Source of the DNA: Nocardia testacea NBRC 100365
GTDB lineage: Bacteria; Actinomycetota; Actinomycetes; Mycobacteriales; Mycobacteriaceae
Direction of reading: 5' to 3'
Assembly: GCF_000308775.1 (NCBI RefSeq)
Contig: NZ_BAGJ01000082.1
Span: forward strand, 1 to 64,000
Length of the DNA stretch: 64,000 nucleotides
Part shown: positions 38,407 to 46,823 of the stretch, piece after piece
Layout: the number at the start of each line of letters is the position of its first letter
Position numbering within the stretch: the stretch's first letter is position 1
The notes under the pieces: model-generated
The model's input: only the letters and a program-made list of their open reading frames with translations
Told to the model about the DNA's origin: nothing
Database searches by the model: none
Program-made: the position numbers and the translations under genes

Positions 38407-38565
38407 GCCGTACGAGCGTGGCGCCCGCCAGAGGCGTCGCCCCGCGAGTTGCGCGGGAATGTATGTGCAACCGCGCTTTTCGGACAGATCCGCCGTAACG
38501 GAGGTACTGCCCGTCTCGATCTGTGAGTGACACATAACACGTTTGAATCGGATCGAGGTGGGGTC

Positions 38566-40569
38566 GTGACGTCTCCGTTGCTGTCCAAGGGACAGAACCT
38601 GCAGCTGCCAGGTGATGTGGCGCAGGTGGATGTGGTGCTCGGTTGGACGGAATCGGAAGTGGAAGTCGATGCCTCCGCGCTGTTGCTGGACCCGGCCGGA
38701 AAGGTGCGATCGGATGCGGACTTCGTGTTCTACAACCAGCCGGAATCTCCGGACGGATCGGTCCGGTTCCTGGGCGCCAGTGCGACCGAGGAAGGGGCGC
38801 AGGCCCGGATCGCACTCGACCTCTCGGCCGTACCTGCCGAGGTGCAGACGGTCGCGTTGGCCGGAAGCCTCGTCGCGGGCACATTCGGAGACCTCGGCAA
38901 GCTCACATTCCGGGTGGTCGATACGGCAGGGCATCTGCTGGCCGAATACGTGACCGCCGACGCCGTGAACGAATCGGCGTTCGTCTTCGGTGAGGTATAC
39001 CGCCGGGGGGATGTGTGGAAGGTTCGCGCGGTCGGGCAGGGCTGGGATTCGGGACTGGGCGGCCTGGCGACGGGTTTCGGAGTCTCCGTCGACGACGGCA
39101 CCGTGGAGGAATCGAAGACGCCGACCGATCTGCCGCAGCCGGTGCCGGCTGTCTCCGATGCCCCTGCCGACGATGTGGGGGCAACCGTGGTCCCGCCCTC
39201 GCGGCCCGAGCGTCGCGGTGTGCGCACGGCGAAGCGTGCGGTGCGGACGAGCAAACCGATCGAGTTCGTATTGGCGGAGAACGAGTCATGGCAACCGGCG
39301 CGATTGTTCTCGGTGGCCGGAGTCGGCGCCGGCGAGGAGCAGGAACGCCGGGCTACGTCGGCGTTGGTCGCCACCATGCAGGCGGTCCGGCCGTTCGCCC
39401 GGGCGTTGTGCGCGCGAGTCGGGGCTCCGGCAGGAACATTCGAGGGATATTTCGAAGTCCAGTACGACCGTGGTGACGGAAGGGTTGTCCCGGACGCCGT
39501 GTTCCGGGTGGCCCGTGGTGGCCGGCTGTGGACCGGCCTGCTGGAGGTCAAGACCGGAAACGGAAAGCTGCGGCGAGAACAGCTGGAAAGCTATCTCGAC
39601 GTGGCGCGTAAGAAGAAGTACGACGCGGTGATCAGCCTGTCCAACGACATTCCCGCTGCTGCCGGGGAACTGCCGGTGCAGGTCGACCGTCGCAAGCTGA
39701 CCAAGGTCGCGCTGCGTCATCTGTCCTGGGCCGAGGTCTCGCACGAGGCACGTCGCCTGCTGGCGCACGGTGGTGTCGAGGATCCCTTGCAGGCCTGGCT
39801 GCTCGGCGAATTCCTGCGCTATCTCGACCATCCCCGTTCCGGGGCGACGGAATTCGTGGATATGGGGCGGCACTGGGTCGCGGTGCGCGATGCGGTCACC
39901 TCGGGCACCCTGCGAGGTGGTGACCAGAAGGCGGCCGCGGTGGCCGAGCGGTGGGTGTCGCTGTCGCGTCACCTGGCCCTGCGTCTGACCGCAGAACTCG
40001 GTGTCACGGTGAAGCACATGCTGCCGCGGCGGCACGCCGCCGATCCGGTAGCCCGGAACGCGGCGGTAGCGGAGCGGCTGGCCACCGACGGCATCTTCGA
40101 AGCTGTGCTCCGGATACCGGAGACGGCCGGTGATCTCGTGGTCGTCGCCGACGTCCGGACGAACAGGATCCGTTGCCGTATCTCGGTGGCGGCACCCGGT
40201 GAGGGGACATCGTCCCGTCGGCTGTCGTGGCTGCTCAAACAGCTCGAGGAGGCGCCGGGGTCGGTTCAGGTCGAGGCGGAGTTCTCCGAACGCGGCCAGA
40301 CCACCTGTGAACACCTCGACACGGTGCGCGCGGAGCCCAGGGTACTGACCAGCGGCCGGGCCGGTGAGATCGTCTCCTTCACACTCGAACAGGGCTTCCC
40401 GATGGGAAGCCGCCGCTCCGGAACCGCGGCAAGTTTCATATCCAGCGTGACCTCCTCGGTCGATGGCTTCTACGGCCGGGTCGTGCAGCCACTTCGGGAG
40501 TGGACCCCTGCCGCTCCGAAACAGGCCGAGCCGTTGCTGCCCGCGGCGGCCGGAGCCGTCGGCGGGTGA
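38566..40569 (+). CDS. TerD-domain protein fused to a PD-(D/E)XK nuclease-like domain
   Basis: 667 residues. Residues 1-165 are a TerD domain ('SPLLSKGQNLQLP', 'VDVVLGW', 'DADFVFYNQPESPDGSV', 'LGKLTFRVVD'), the Ca-binding fold of tellurite/stress proteins. After an Ala/Pro linker, residues 270-380 carry a restriction-endonuclease-like core: Asp310 ('VVPDAVF'), Glu327-x-Lys329 ('LLEVKTG') and Gln339-xxx-Tyr343 ('EQLESY'), the RecB-type QxxxY. The C-terminal 280 residues are unassigned. GTG at 38566 is chosen because GAGG lies seven bases upstream and TerD proteins begin with this peptide. Known Ter systems have been linked to metal sensing and DNA processing; a role in defence or damage response is an inference. 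Confidence 0.82.
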   Translation: MTSPLLSKGQNLQLPGDVAQVDVVLGWTESEVEVDASALLLDPAGKVRSDADFVFYNQPESPDGSVRFLGASATEEGAQARIALDLSAVPAEVQTVALAGSLVAGTFGDLGKLTFRVVDTAGHLLAEYVTADAVNESAFVFGEVYRRGDVWKVRAVGQGWDSGLGGLATGFGVSVDDGTVEESKTPTDLPQPVPAVSDAPADDVGATVVPPSRPERRGVRTAKRAVRTSKPIEFVLAENESWQPARLFSVAGVGAGEEQERRATSALVATMQAVRPFARALCARVGAPAGTFEGYFEVQYDRGDGRVVPDAVFRVARGGRLWTGLLEVKTGNGKLRREQLESYLDVARKKKYDAVISLSNDIPAAAGELPVQVDRRKLTKVALRHLSWAEVSHEARRLLAHGGVEDPLQAWLLGEFLRYLDHPRSGATEFVDMGRHWVAVRDAVTSGTLRGGDQKAAAVAERWVSLSRHLALRLTAELGVTVKHMLPRRHAADPVARNAAVAERLATDGIFEAVLRIPETAGDLVVVADVRTNRIRCRISVAAPGEGTSSRRLSWLLKQLEEAPGSVQVEAEFSERGQTTCEHLDTVRAEPRVLTSGRAGEIVSFTLEQGFPMGSRRSGTAASFISSVTSSVDGFYGRVVQPLREWTPAAPKQAEPLLPAAAGAVGG

Positions 40570-40579
40570 GGTGGGGCCG

Positions 40580-40604
40580 GTTTGTCCCGGGAGACCGCGG
40601 GTAG
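40580..40604 (+). promoter_or_regulatory. SigF/SigB-type promoter for the zinc alcohol dehydrogenase
   Basis: GTTT at 40580 and GGGTAG at 40599 are separated by 15 bases, as in the two other copies in the window. It lies 78 bases before the start codon at 40682. Confidence 0.55.
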
Positions 40605-40681
40605 CCGCCGACGGAACGGCCCCGGCAGTCGCGGCCCACTCGCCCCGCCGGGGCCGGTACTCGAGTCCGGAGGTGGCGGAG

Positions 40682-41869
40682 ATGAAGGCAGTGACCTGGC
40701 AGGGCAGGCGGGATGTATCGGTCGAGGAGGTACCGGATCCGGGGATCCGGGAGCCGGGCGACGCGGTCGTCCGGGTGACCTCCACGGCGATCTGCGGTTC
40801 GGATCTGCACCTGTACGAGCTGCTCGGTGCGTACATGAGCCCGGGCGATGTGCTGGGTCACGAGCCGATGGGCATCGTGGAAGAGGTGGGGCCCGGGGTG
40901 CGCAACCTGTCGGTGGGCGACCGGGTCGTGGTGCCGTTCCAGATCAGCTGCGGCGAATGCGAGATGTGCCGGCAGGGTCTGATGACCCAGTGCGAGACCA
41001 CCCAGGTCCGCGATCAGGGCTGTGGGGCGGCGCTGTTCGGCTACTCGAAGCTGTACGGCCAGGTGCCCGGCGGTCAGGCCGAGTACCTGCGGGTACCGCA
41101 CGCGGATTTCACCCATATCCGGGTGCCCGAGGACGCGGACGATACGCGGTATCTGTTCCTGTCCGATGTGCTGCCGACCGCCTGGCAGGCCGTGGAGTAC
41201 GCGGCGGTTCCCGACGGCGGATCGGTGACGGTGCTGGGGCTGGGGCCGATCGGCGATATGGCCGCGCGGGTCGCTCACCATCGCGGGCTGCGGGTGATCG
41301 GCGTGGACCTGGTTCCGGAGCGGCTGGACCGCGTCGCCGCGCGCGGGATCGAAACCATCGATCTGCGCGCGGTGGGGGACGGACTGGCCGATGCCATCCG
41401 CGACCGTACCGAAGGTCGCGGCACCGATGCGGTGATCGAGGCGGTCGGGATGGAGGCACACGGGTCGCCGCTGGCGGCCACGGCGCAGCGGGCGGTGTCG
41501 TATCTGCCGGCCCGGGTGGCGCGGCCCGCGATGGACACCATGAGCGTGGACCGGCTCGCGGCGCTGCACACCGCGATCGATATCGTCCGGCGTGGAGGCA
41601 CCATTTCGATCATCGGCGTCTACGGCGGGACGGTGGACCCGATGCCGATGCGCACCCTGTTCGACAAACAGATCCAATTGCGGATGGGCCAGGCGAATGT
41701 GAAGCGCTGGGCCGACGACATCCTGCCGCTGCTCGACGACAGCGATCCGCTGGGGGTGGATTCGTTCGCCACCCACCGGATGCCGTTGTCGTCGGCGCCG
41801 CAGGCGTATCAGATGTTCCAGGCCAAGCAGGACGGCGCGGTCAAAGTGGTGCTCGATCCCGCCGCGTGA
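40682..41869 (+). CDS. Zinc-dependent alcohol dehydrogenase (formaldehyde-dehydrogenase-like MDR)
   Basis: 395 residues of the medium-chain dehydrogenase family. Catalytic zinc ligands are in 'TAICGSDLHLYE' and 'LGHEPMGIVEEVG'. The structural zinc loop is 'CGECEMCRQGLMTQC'. The NAD-binding Rossmann motif is 'VLGLGPIGDMAARVA'. The long insert after the Rossmann domain resembles glutathione-independent formaldehyde dehydrogenases. GGAGG lies eight bases before the ATG. The SigF-like promoter upstream suggests stress-phase expression. Substrate unknown; aldehyde or polyol oxidation is likely. Confidence 0.87.
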   Translation: MKAVTWQGRRDVSVEEVPDPGIREPGDAVVRVTSTAICGSDLHLYELLGAYMSPGDVLGHEPMGIVEEVGPGVRNLSVGDRVVVPFQISCGECEMCRQGLMTQCETTQVRDQGCGAALFGYSKLYGQVPGGQAEYLRVPHADFTHIRVPEDADDTRYLFLSDVLPTAWQAVEYAAVPDGGSVTVLGLGPIGDMAARVAHHRGLRVIGVDLVPERLDRVAARGIETIDLRAVGDGLADAIRDRTEGRGTDAVIEAVGMEAHGSPLAATAQRAVSYLPARVARPAMDTMSVDRLAALHTAIDIVRRGGTISIIGVYGGTVDPMPMRTLFDKQIQLRMGQANVKRWADDILPLLDDSDPLGVDSFATHRMPLSSAPQAYQMFQAKQDGAVKVVLDPAA

Positions 41870-41888
41870 GCGGGGTCCGGCCGGCCGG

Positions 41889-42626
41889 TCAGGCGATCGC
41901 CAGGTAGCCGGCGAGCCCGAACCCAAGGAGGGCGACACCGATGCGCATCGCGGTGGGCGGCAGCCGGGCGACCAGCGGTGGTCCGTACCATCCGCCGGCG
42001 AACGCGCCCAGGCCCATGGCCACCGCGGCGAGCCAGTGCACCGGCCCGAAGACGGCGAACCCGATCGCTGCGACGAGGTTGGCGACACCGGTCAGCACGC
42101 TCTTGAGCACACTGGCCCGCCAGATGGTCTCCGAGGTGCACACCAGGATCAGCGCGAGGAACATGACCCCGACCCCGGCGCCGAAGTAGCCGCCGTAGAG
42201 GGCCACGACAGCGGTGGCGAGCGGGTACAGGCGGGGGAAGGTCCGGCCGCCGGCGAGTTCGCGCAGTTTGGGCTGTAGCAGCAGGCTCGCCGAGGCCATG
42301 GCGATGAGGAAGGGTACTACGGCGGCGAAGACCTCCGCCGAGGTGGTGAGCAGCAGGACGGCGCCGCCGAGCCCGCCGAGGGCGGCGCAGCCGGCGTGGA
42401 CAAGCAGCGCGCGGGAATCGTCGTTGACCGACGCACCCGCCTTCGCGGTGGAGCCGACCCCGACGGCGACCATGGCGACGGTATTGGTGACATTGGCCGA
42501 GACCGGCGAGAGGCCCGCGGCGAGCAGGGCAGGATAGGAGATCAACGAGGCGATACCGGTCACATAGCCGACGAGCCCGGCGAAGAATCCGGCGACCGTG
42601 ACGAGGCAGAAGGTGAGCACGGTCAA
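41889..42626 (-). CDS. TSUP-family permease (TauE/SafE sulfite exporter-like)
   Basis: 245 residues, almost entirely hydrophobic, with about eight membrane helices. The N-terminal repeat 'FFAGLVGYVTGIASLISYPALLAAGLSPVSANVTNTVA' is the TSUP signature; a second weaker repeat is 'YGGYFGAGVGVMFLALILV'. The family exports sulfite, organosulfonates or other small anions. The TTG at 42626 is chosen as start because GAGGAG lies eight bases upstream; the in-frame extension to 42698 is Arg/Pro-rich and unlikely to be translated. Confidence 0.85.
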   Translation of the reverse strand: MTVLTFCLVTVAGFFAGLVGYVTGIASLISYPALLAAGLSPVSANVTNTVAMVAVGVGSTAKAGASVNDDSRALLVHAGCAALGGLGGAVLLLTTSAEVFAAVVPFLIAMASASLLLQPKLRELAGGRTFPRLYPLATAVVALYGGYFGAGVGVMFLALILVCTSETIWRASVLKSVLTGVANLVAAIGFAVFGPVHWLAAVAMGLGAFAGGWYGPPLVARLPPTAMRIGVALLGFGLAGYLAIA

Positions 42627-42959
42627 AGGCGGATCTCCTCTGGAACTGGTGCCGGCGGGGCGCCGCCGCCGAGGTCGGGAGTGGGCGGCCGGTCGCACAT
42701 CACGGTGCGCCGGCCGTCCCGGCGCCGTTGCCGGATCGTGCCGGGACGATCTGCCGCAGCATAACGGTCGTACGGGTTACCGTTTCGCGGGGCCGCGCCG
42801 CCAGGGCGCTGTGCCGGGCCGTGGCCTCACCACCGCGGTATTTGCGACGAATCGAGAAAATGTCTCATCGAGGGGTTGAACTCGTGACCGAAGTGCGGAA
42901 TACCTATTAGGGACCAGGTGATGTCGCGACGACGCGGCACGGACCCGAGGAGACAGACT
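42627..42959. other. Divergent intergenic region (333 bp)
   Basis: Separates the TSUP permease (minus) from the MaoC hydratase (plus) and must hold both promoters. A possible plus-strand promoter is TTGAAC at 42876 with TACCTA at 42901, but the 19-base spacing is long. No gene is credible here. Confidence 0.4.
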
Positions 42960-43418
42960 GTGCGCACATTCACCGGCAAGGACGAGGTTCTCGCCGCGGT
43001 GGGGGAGACCCTGGGCACGAGCGACTGGGTGGAGGTCACCCAGCGGATGGTCGACCAATTCGCCGAGGCCACCGGAGATCATCAGTGGATCCATGTCGAC
43101 CCCGAGCGCGCGAAACGAGAGAGTCCGTTCGGCGGGCCCGTCGCGCACGGCTACCTGACGCTGTCGCTGCTGCCGCTGCTCGGTTCCCAGATCTTCGGCT
43201 TCGCGAACGCGAAGCTGGGCATCAACTACGGCTCGAACAAGGTCCGGTTTCCCAGCCCGGTGCCGGTGGGCGCGAAGGTGCGGTCCACGGCCGTGCTGGC
43301 CGACGCGACCGAAGTATCCGGGGGCGCGCTGCAATTGGTCGTGCAGCACACGGTGGAGATCGACGGTGGATCCAAGCCGGCGCTGATCGCGGAGGCGGTG
43401 AGCCGGGTCGTGTTCTGA
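42960..43418 (+). CDS. MaoC-like (R)-specific enoyl-CoA hydratase, HtdZ-like
   Basis: 152 residues, a single hot-dog domain. The hydratase-2 motif 'FAEATGDHQWIHVDPERA' carries the catalytic Asp/His pair, followed by 'GPVAHGYLTLSLLPLL' and 'INYGSNKVRFPSPVPVGAKVR'. The whole sequence resembles mycobacterial HtdZ (Rv0130). It would hydrate (or dehydrate) medium-chain enoyl/3-hydroxyacyl-CoA. GTG at 42960 has GAGGAG seven bases upstream and gives the usual 'MRTFTG' start; an upstream in-frame ATG at 42918 has no such site. Confidence 0.87.
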   Translation: MRTFTGKDEVLAAVGETLGTSDWVEVTQRMVDQFAEATGDHQWIHVDPERAKRESPFGGPVAHGYLTLSLLPLLGSQIFGFANAKLGINYGSNKVRFPSPVPVGAKVRSTAVLADATEVSGGALQLVVQHTVEIDGGSKPALIAEAVSRVVF

Positions 43419-43432
43419 CCCGGCCCCGCGGC

Positions 43433-44560
43433 TCAGCGGTCCGCGTCGGTGAAGCGGATGATTCCGCGGATATTGCGGCCCTCGAGCATATCGGCGACTC
43501 CCTCGTTGATCTGCTCGAGGGTGTATTCGCGAGTGACCATATCGCCGAGTCCGAGGTCGCCCAGTTTGTAGAGCGCGAGCACCTCGGGAATGAGGAGCTG
43601 CGGGTTTCCGCCACCGAACAGTGTGCCGCACAGACTCTTCTGCTGGAAGGTGAGGGCCGACAGGTTCATGCGCGGATTGGTCTCCGCGGCATCGCCGGTG
43701 GCGGCGAGGACGCAACTGCCGCCCTTGGCGGTGATCCGCATCCATTTCGCCAGATCGTGGCCGTCGCACCGCCCGACCGCGACGATCACCGTCCGGCACA
43801 TCTGGCCGCCGGTTACTTCCTCGATTCCGCCGATCGCGCTGTCGATGGTCGGGTAGATGTGGGTGGCGCCGAATTTCGCGGCCTGCGCGCGTTTCGATTC
43901 GATGGGGTCCACCGCGAAGATGCGCCGGGCGCCGGAGATGACCGCCGCCTGGATCGCCGCGGAGCCGACCGCGCCCGCCCCGACCACCGCCACATCCGCC
44001 CCGGGGCGGACCGTGGCGGTATTCACCACGGCGCCGTATCCGGTGGTGACGCTGCAACTGGCGAGGCAGGCGATATCGAAGGGGATCGACGGATCGATCT
44101 TGACCACCGAGCTCTTGTGTACCACGGCGTAGGGGGCGAAGGCGCCGATCAGCGAGGTGGGGTGCACATCGCGGTCGCGGGCGCGGATGCGGAAGGTGCC
44201 ATCGGACACCGCTCCCCGGGTGAGCAGATTCTGGCCTCGATCGCACAGATTGTGATGACCGGATAGGCAGGATTGGCACATTCCACAGGCCGGAATGAAG
44301 GAGAAGACGACATGATCACCCACCGTCAGCTGTTCCACCCCCGCGCCGACCTCGATGATCACTCCCGCACCCTCGTGCCCGCCCAGAATCGGGAACTCGG
44401 CGGTGGGCACGTCACCGCTGGCCAGACGCTGATCGAACTGGCACAGCCCGGCGGTCTCGACCCGTACCTTCACCTCGCCGTACTGGGGGTCGCCGATCTC
44501 GATCTCCTCGACCGACCACGGCTGCGCGTAATCCCAGATCAATGCACCCTTGGATTTCAT
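43433..44560 (-). CDS. NDMA-dependent zinc alcohol dehydrogenase (mycofactocin-associated type)
   Basis: 375 residues. 'MKSKGALIWDYAQPWSVEEIEI' start, 'GGHEGAGVIIEVG' (catalytic zinc), 'IPACGMCQSCLSGHHNLCD' (structural zinc), 'VVGAGAVGSAAIQAA' (nucleotide binding). This is the pattern of the nicotinoprotein-type alcohol dehydrogenases of mycobacteria and rhodococci. They hold NAD(H) tightly and are thought to pass electrons to mycofactocin. The gene sits downstream, on the same strand, of a mycofactocin-coupled SDR; 180 bases separate them. Confidence 0.85.
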   Translation of the reverse strand: MKSKGALIWDYAQPWSVEEIEIGDPQYGEVKVRVETAGLCQFDQRLASGDVPTAEFPILGGHEGAGVIIEVGAGVEQLTVGDHVVFSFIPACGMCQSCLSGHHNLCDRGQNLLTRGAVSDGTFRIRARDRDVHPTSLIGAFAPYAVVHKSSVVKIDPSIPFDIACLASCSVTTGYGAVVNTATVRPGADVAVVGAGAVGSAAIQAAVISGARRIFAVDPIESKRAQAAKFGATHIYPTIDSAIGGIEEVTGGQMCRTVIVAVGRCDGHDLAKWMRITAKGGSCVLAATGDAAETNPRMNLSALTFQQKSLCGTLFGGGNPQLLIPEVLALYKLGDLGLGDMVTREYTLEQINEGVADMLEGRNIRGIIRFTDADR

Positions 44561-44635
44561 CGGCTTCCCTTACTGTCGTGGCGGCGTCGCGCGTGGGTTC
44601 GCGGCAGTACCCAGGTTGCCTGATAATGACGTTCT

Positions 44636-44661
44636 CGGAAAGTGTTATATCGAATTTTCCG
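44636..44661. promoter_or_regulatory. Inverted repeat upstream of the alcohol dehydrogenase
   Basis: CGGAAA (44636) and TTTCCG (44656) form a perfect inverted repeat around an AT-rich core that contains TATAAC on the minus strand, a possible -10. It could be an operator or promoter of the dehydrogenase. The half-sites are short. Confidence 0.3.
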
Positions 44662-44740
44662 GGAAGGTGTTCTGCCGGGACCACGGCCACCGCGCATGAC
44701 GCCGTGAACGCAGGTGGGCGGTGAGCCGTGAACCGGAAGT

Positions 44741-45562
44741 TCAGTACTGCGCCGCGCCCAGGTCGACCGAGATACTGCCGGCGGTGACGAACCGGGATTC
44801 ATCGCTCGCCAGCCAGCACACCGCGTCGGCGATGTCCTCGGGCTGGGCGATGCCGTCCGGCAGCAGGGGAGTGTTCATCCGCGCGAGGAGCTCGTTGGTC
44901 TGCGCGGCCCGGGTGAGCGCGCCGACCATGTCCCCCGAACCCATCGGCGTGGCGACCGGGCCGGGCGCGACACTGTTGACCCGGATCGAATGCTTGCCGA
45001 GTTCGGCTGCCAGCGCGCGGGCCATGCCGGTGACCGCGTGCTTGCTGGCGGTGTAGTGCACCATGAACGGCTGCATCGCCACGCCCGAGGCGGAACTGAT
45101 CAGGATGATCGAGCCGCCCCGCCCGCCCTCGATGATCCGGGGCGCACCGGCCGTCACGGTGTTCCAGGTGCCGATGACATTGGTGTCGAGCACCGCCTGG
45201 AACGACTCCGGGGTGATGGCGTCCCACGGTTCGGGGATGCAGATCCCGGCGTTGGCGACGATCACATCGAGCCGGCCGAACGCGGCCGTCCCGGCGTCGA
45301 CGACGGCCCGTAGGGCGGCCGGGTCACGGGTATCGGCCGCTTCGGCGACGATCTTGCGGCCCGTTTCCTCGACCAGGCGGACGGTTTCGTCGAGATCGCC
45401 GGGAGTGGCGGCGTCGTAGGGCACCGCGGGTGGAAGTGGACCGCAGAGGTCCACCGCGATGATATCGGCGCCCTCGGCCGCCAGCCGGACCGCGTGGGCC
45501 CGGCCCTGACCGCGCGCCGCGCCGGTGACGAAAGCTACTCTGCCGGATAGTCGACCGCTCAC
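44741..45562 (-). CDS. Mycofactocin-coupled SDR family oxidoreductase
   Basis: 273 residues. The N-terminal signature 'GRLSGRVAFVTGAARGQGRAHAVRLAAEGADIIAVDL' marks the mycofactocin-coupled SDR subfamily. It has an insert after the second strand, 'NAGIC', 'SSASG', catalytic 'YTASK', and a 'PGPVATPM' loop. It oxidises an alcohol with a non-exchanging NAD that needs mycofactocin for re-oxidation (family knowledge). GTG at 45562 has GGAG eight bases upstream and gives the standard N terminus; an in-frame ATG at 45631 would add an atypical peptide. Confidence 0.88.
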   Translation of the reverse strand: MSGRLSGRVAFVTGAARGQGRAHAVRLAAEGADIIAVDLCGPLPPAVPYDAATPGDLDETVRLVEETGRKIVAEAADTRDPAALRAVVDAGTAAFGRLDVIVANAGICIPEPWDAITPESFQAVLDTNVIGTWNTVTAGAPRIIEGGRGGSIILISSASGVAMQPFMVHYTASKHAVTGMARALAAELGKHSIRVNSVAPGPVATPMGSGDMVGALTRAAQTNELLARMNTPLLPDGIAQPEDIADAVCWLASDESRFVTAGSISVDLGAAQY

Positions 45563-45680
45563 TTGCCGTTCTCCTGTCGTTGCGAACACATCCGACCATT
45601 GTGTGCCGTACGGGGCGCGCTCTGCACGCATCGAATCGCGGGCGGGCAGGCCGGACCAGGACGCCCGGGCCCCGGATGAG

Positions 45681-46394
45681 TTACTCCGACAGCGCCTTCA
45701 GGGCCAGTTCGGCCAGCTCCGGGCGGCAGATCAACAGGTCGGGGAGATAGGGATCGGGGCGGTTGTAGACGAGGGGGGTGCCGTCGAGGCGGGAGACGTG
45801 CAATCCTGCCGCGGCCGCCACCGCGACCGGTGCGCAGGAGTCCCATTCGTACTGTCCGCCCGAATGGGCGTAGATATCGGCGGTTCCCCGGACCACCGCC
45901 ATTGCCTTGGCGCCGGCCGAGCCCATCGGGACCTCGGTCGCCCCCAGCCGGGCCACCAACCGCCGGACCTCGAAGGACGGGCGGCTGCGCGACAGCGCGA
46001 CCCGTACGGTCCCGGGCGGTGGCGGCGGCGGGAGGACCGGCGGCTGCCCGGTGTGCAGCACCACGCCCTCGGCCGGGAGCGCGACCGCTCCCGCGGCGGG
46101 CTTTCCGTCCACCGCGAGCGCCACGTGCACCGCCCAGTCCGTCCGCGCGGGTTCACCGTATTCACGGGTGCCGTCGAGCGGGTCGACGATCCACACCCGG
46201 GACTGCCGGACACGGTCGCCGTCGTCGGGTGATTCCTCCGAGAGCACGGCGTCCGCCGGGCGTTCGGCGGCCAGCCGCCCGAGCAGGAAGGTGTCGGACC
46301 GCCGGTCGCCGACAGCGCCGCCGAGTTCCCGGATGCCGAGCAGCAGCTCTCCGGCTTCGCCGGCCAGTGTCGCGGCGAGTGTGTGGTCGTCCAT
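45681..46394 (-). CDS. cysQ: CysQ-type 3'(2'),5'-bisphosphate nucleotidase
   Basis: 237 residues of the inositol-monophosphatase superfamily. Metal-binding motifs are 'LSEESPDD', 'WIVDPLDGTREYG' and 'WDSCAPVAVAAAAG'. 'REYG' after the DPLDGT motif is typical for CysQ. It would hydrolyse PAP to AMP and balance sulfate assimilation. ATG at 46394 has GGGAAGG upstream. It lies upstream of the mycofactocin-coupled SDR on the same strand, 118 bases apart. Confidence 0.85.
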   Translation of the reverse strand: MDDHTLAATLAGEAGELLLGIRELGGAVGDRRSDTFLLGRLAAERPADAVLSEESPDDGDRVRQSRVWIVDPLDGTREYGEPARTDWAVHVALAVDGKPAAGAVALPAEGVVLHTGQPPVLPPPPPPGTVRVALSRSRPSFEVRRLVARLGATEVPMGSAGAKAMAVVRGTADIYAHSGGQYEWDSCAPVAVAAAAGLHVSRLDGTPLVYNRPDPYLPDLLICRPELAELALKALSE

Positions 46395-46519
46395 GAGGAT
46401 CCTTCCCGGCGAGCGATGCCGCCCAGATCCATATACCACGGTGCGTCCGGTGCACTGCTCACCCGGTTCCGCGGACCGGTCCGCGGAGCACCGGCCCGGG
46501 CCGGCGCCGGTGCGGCAGG

Positions 46520-46666
46520 TCAGTAGGCGATGAACAGGATCTCGTCGCGCGAGTAGTCGTGGCCGGGGTGGTTCTCGGTGAGATGTTTACGCACCACATC
46601 CACCAGTTCGTCCTCGGTGGCGCCGGTCAGGTGTTCACCACAGGGGCAGTTGAGCCTTGTCTTCAC
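46520..46666 (-). CDS. Small CxC protein, DUF1059-like
   Basis: 48 residues beginning 'MKTRLNCPCGEHLTGATEDEL' (first 20 residues or so) and ending 'RDEILFIAY'. It has a CPC motif and a later 'HLTENHPGHDY' stretch, so a small metal-binding fold is plausible. Homologues of this size are widespread in actinobacteria and unassigned in function. GTG at 46666 has AAAGGA six bases upstream; the longer in-frame extension to 46993 runs into the P450 region and is not protein-like. Confidence 0.75.
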   Translation of the reverse strand: MKTRLNCPCGEHLTGATEDELVDVVRKHLTENHPGHDYSRDEILFIAY

Positions 46667-46823
46667 AGGAATTCCTTTCTTCGCGTACAACGATCGGGAA
46701 CAGCGTACGTCTCCGGTGGCCGGGGCGACGGCTATCGGCGGCGGCGTCCGGTATCCCCGGCGCTGTGCCGGAAGCCCGACCGATCTCGGCAAGGTCGCCG
46801 CGCAGGTGGACCCCGAGGTCTGA

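Noticed and set aside
42876..42906. Promoter for the MaoC hydratase (TTGAAC/TACCTA)
   Set aside because: The 19-base spacer and non-consensus -10 make it too weak to list as a promoter; it is mentioned only in the intergenic entry.
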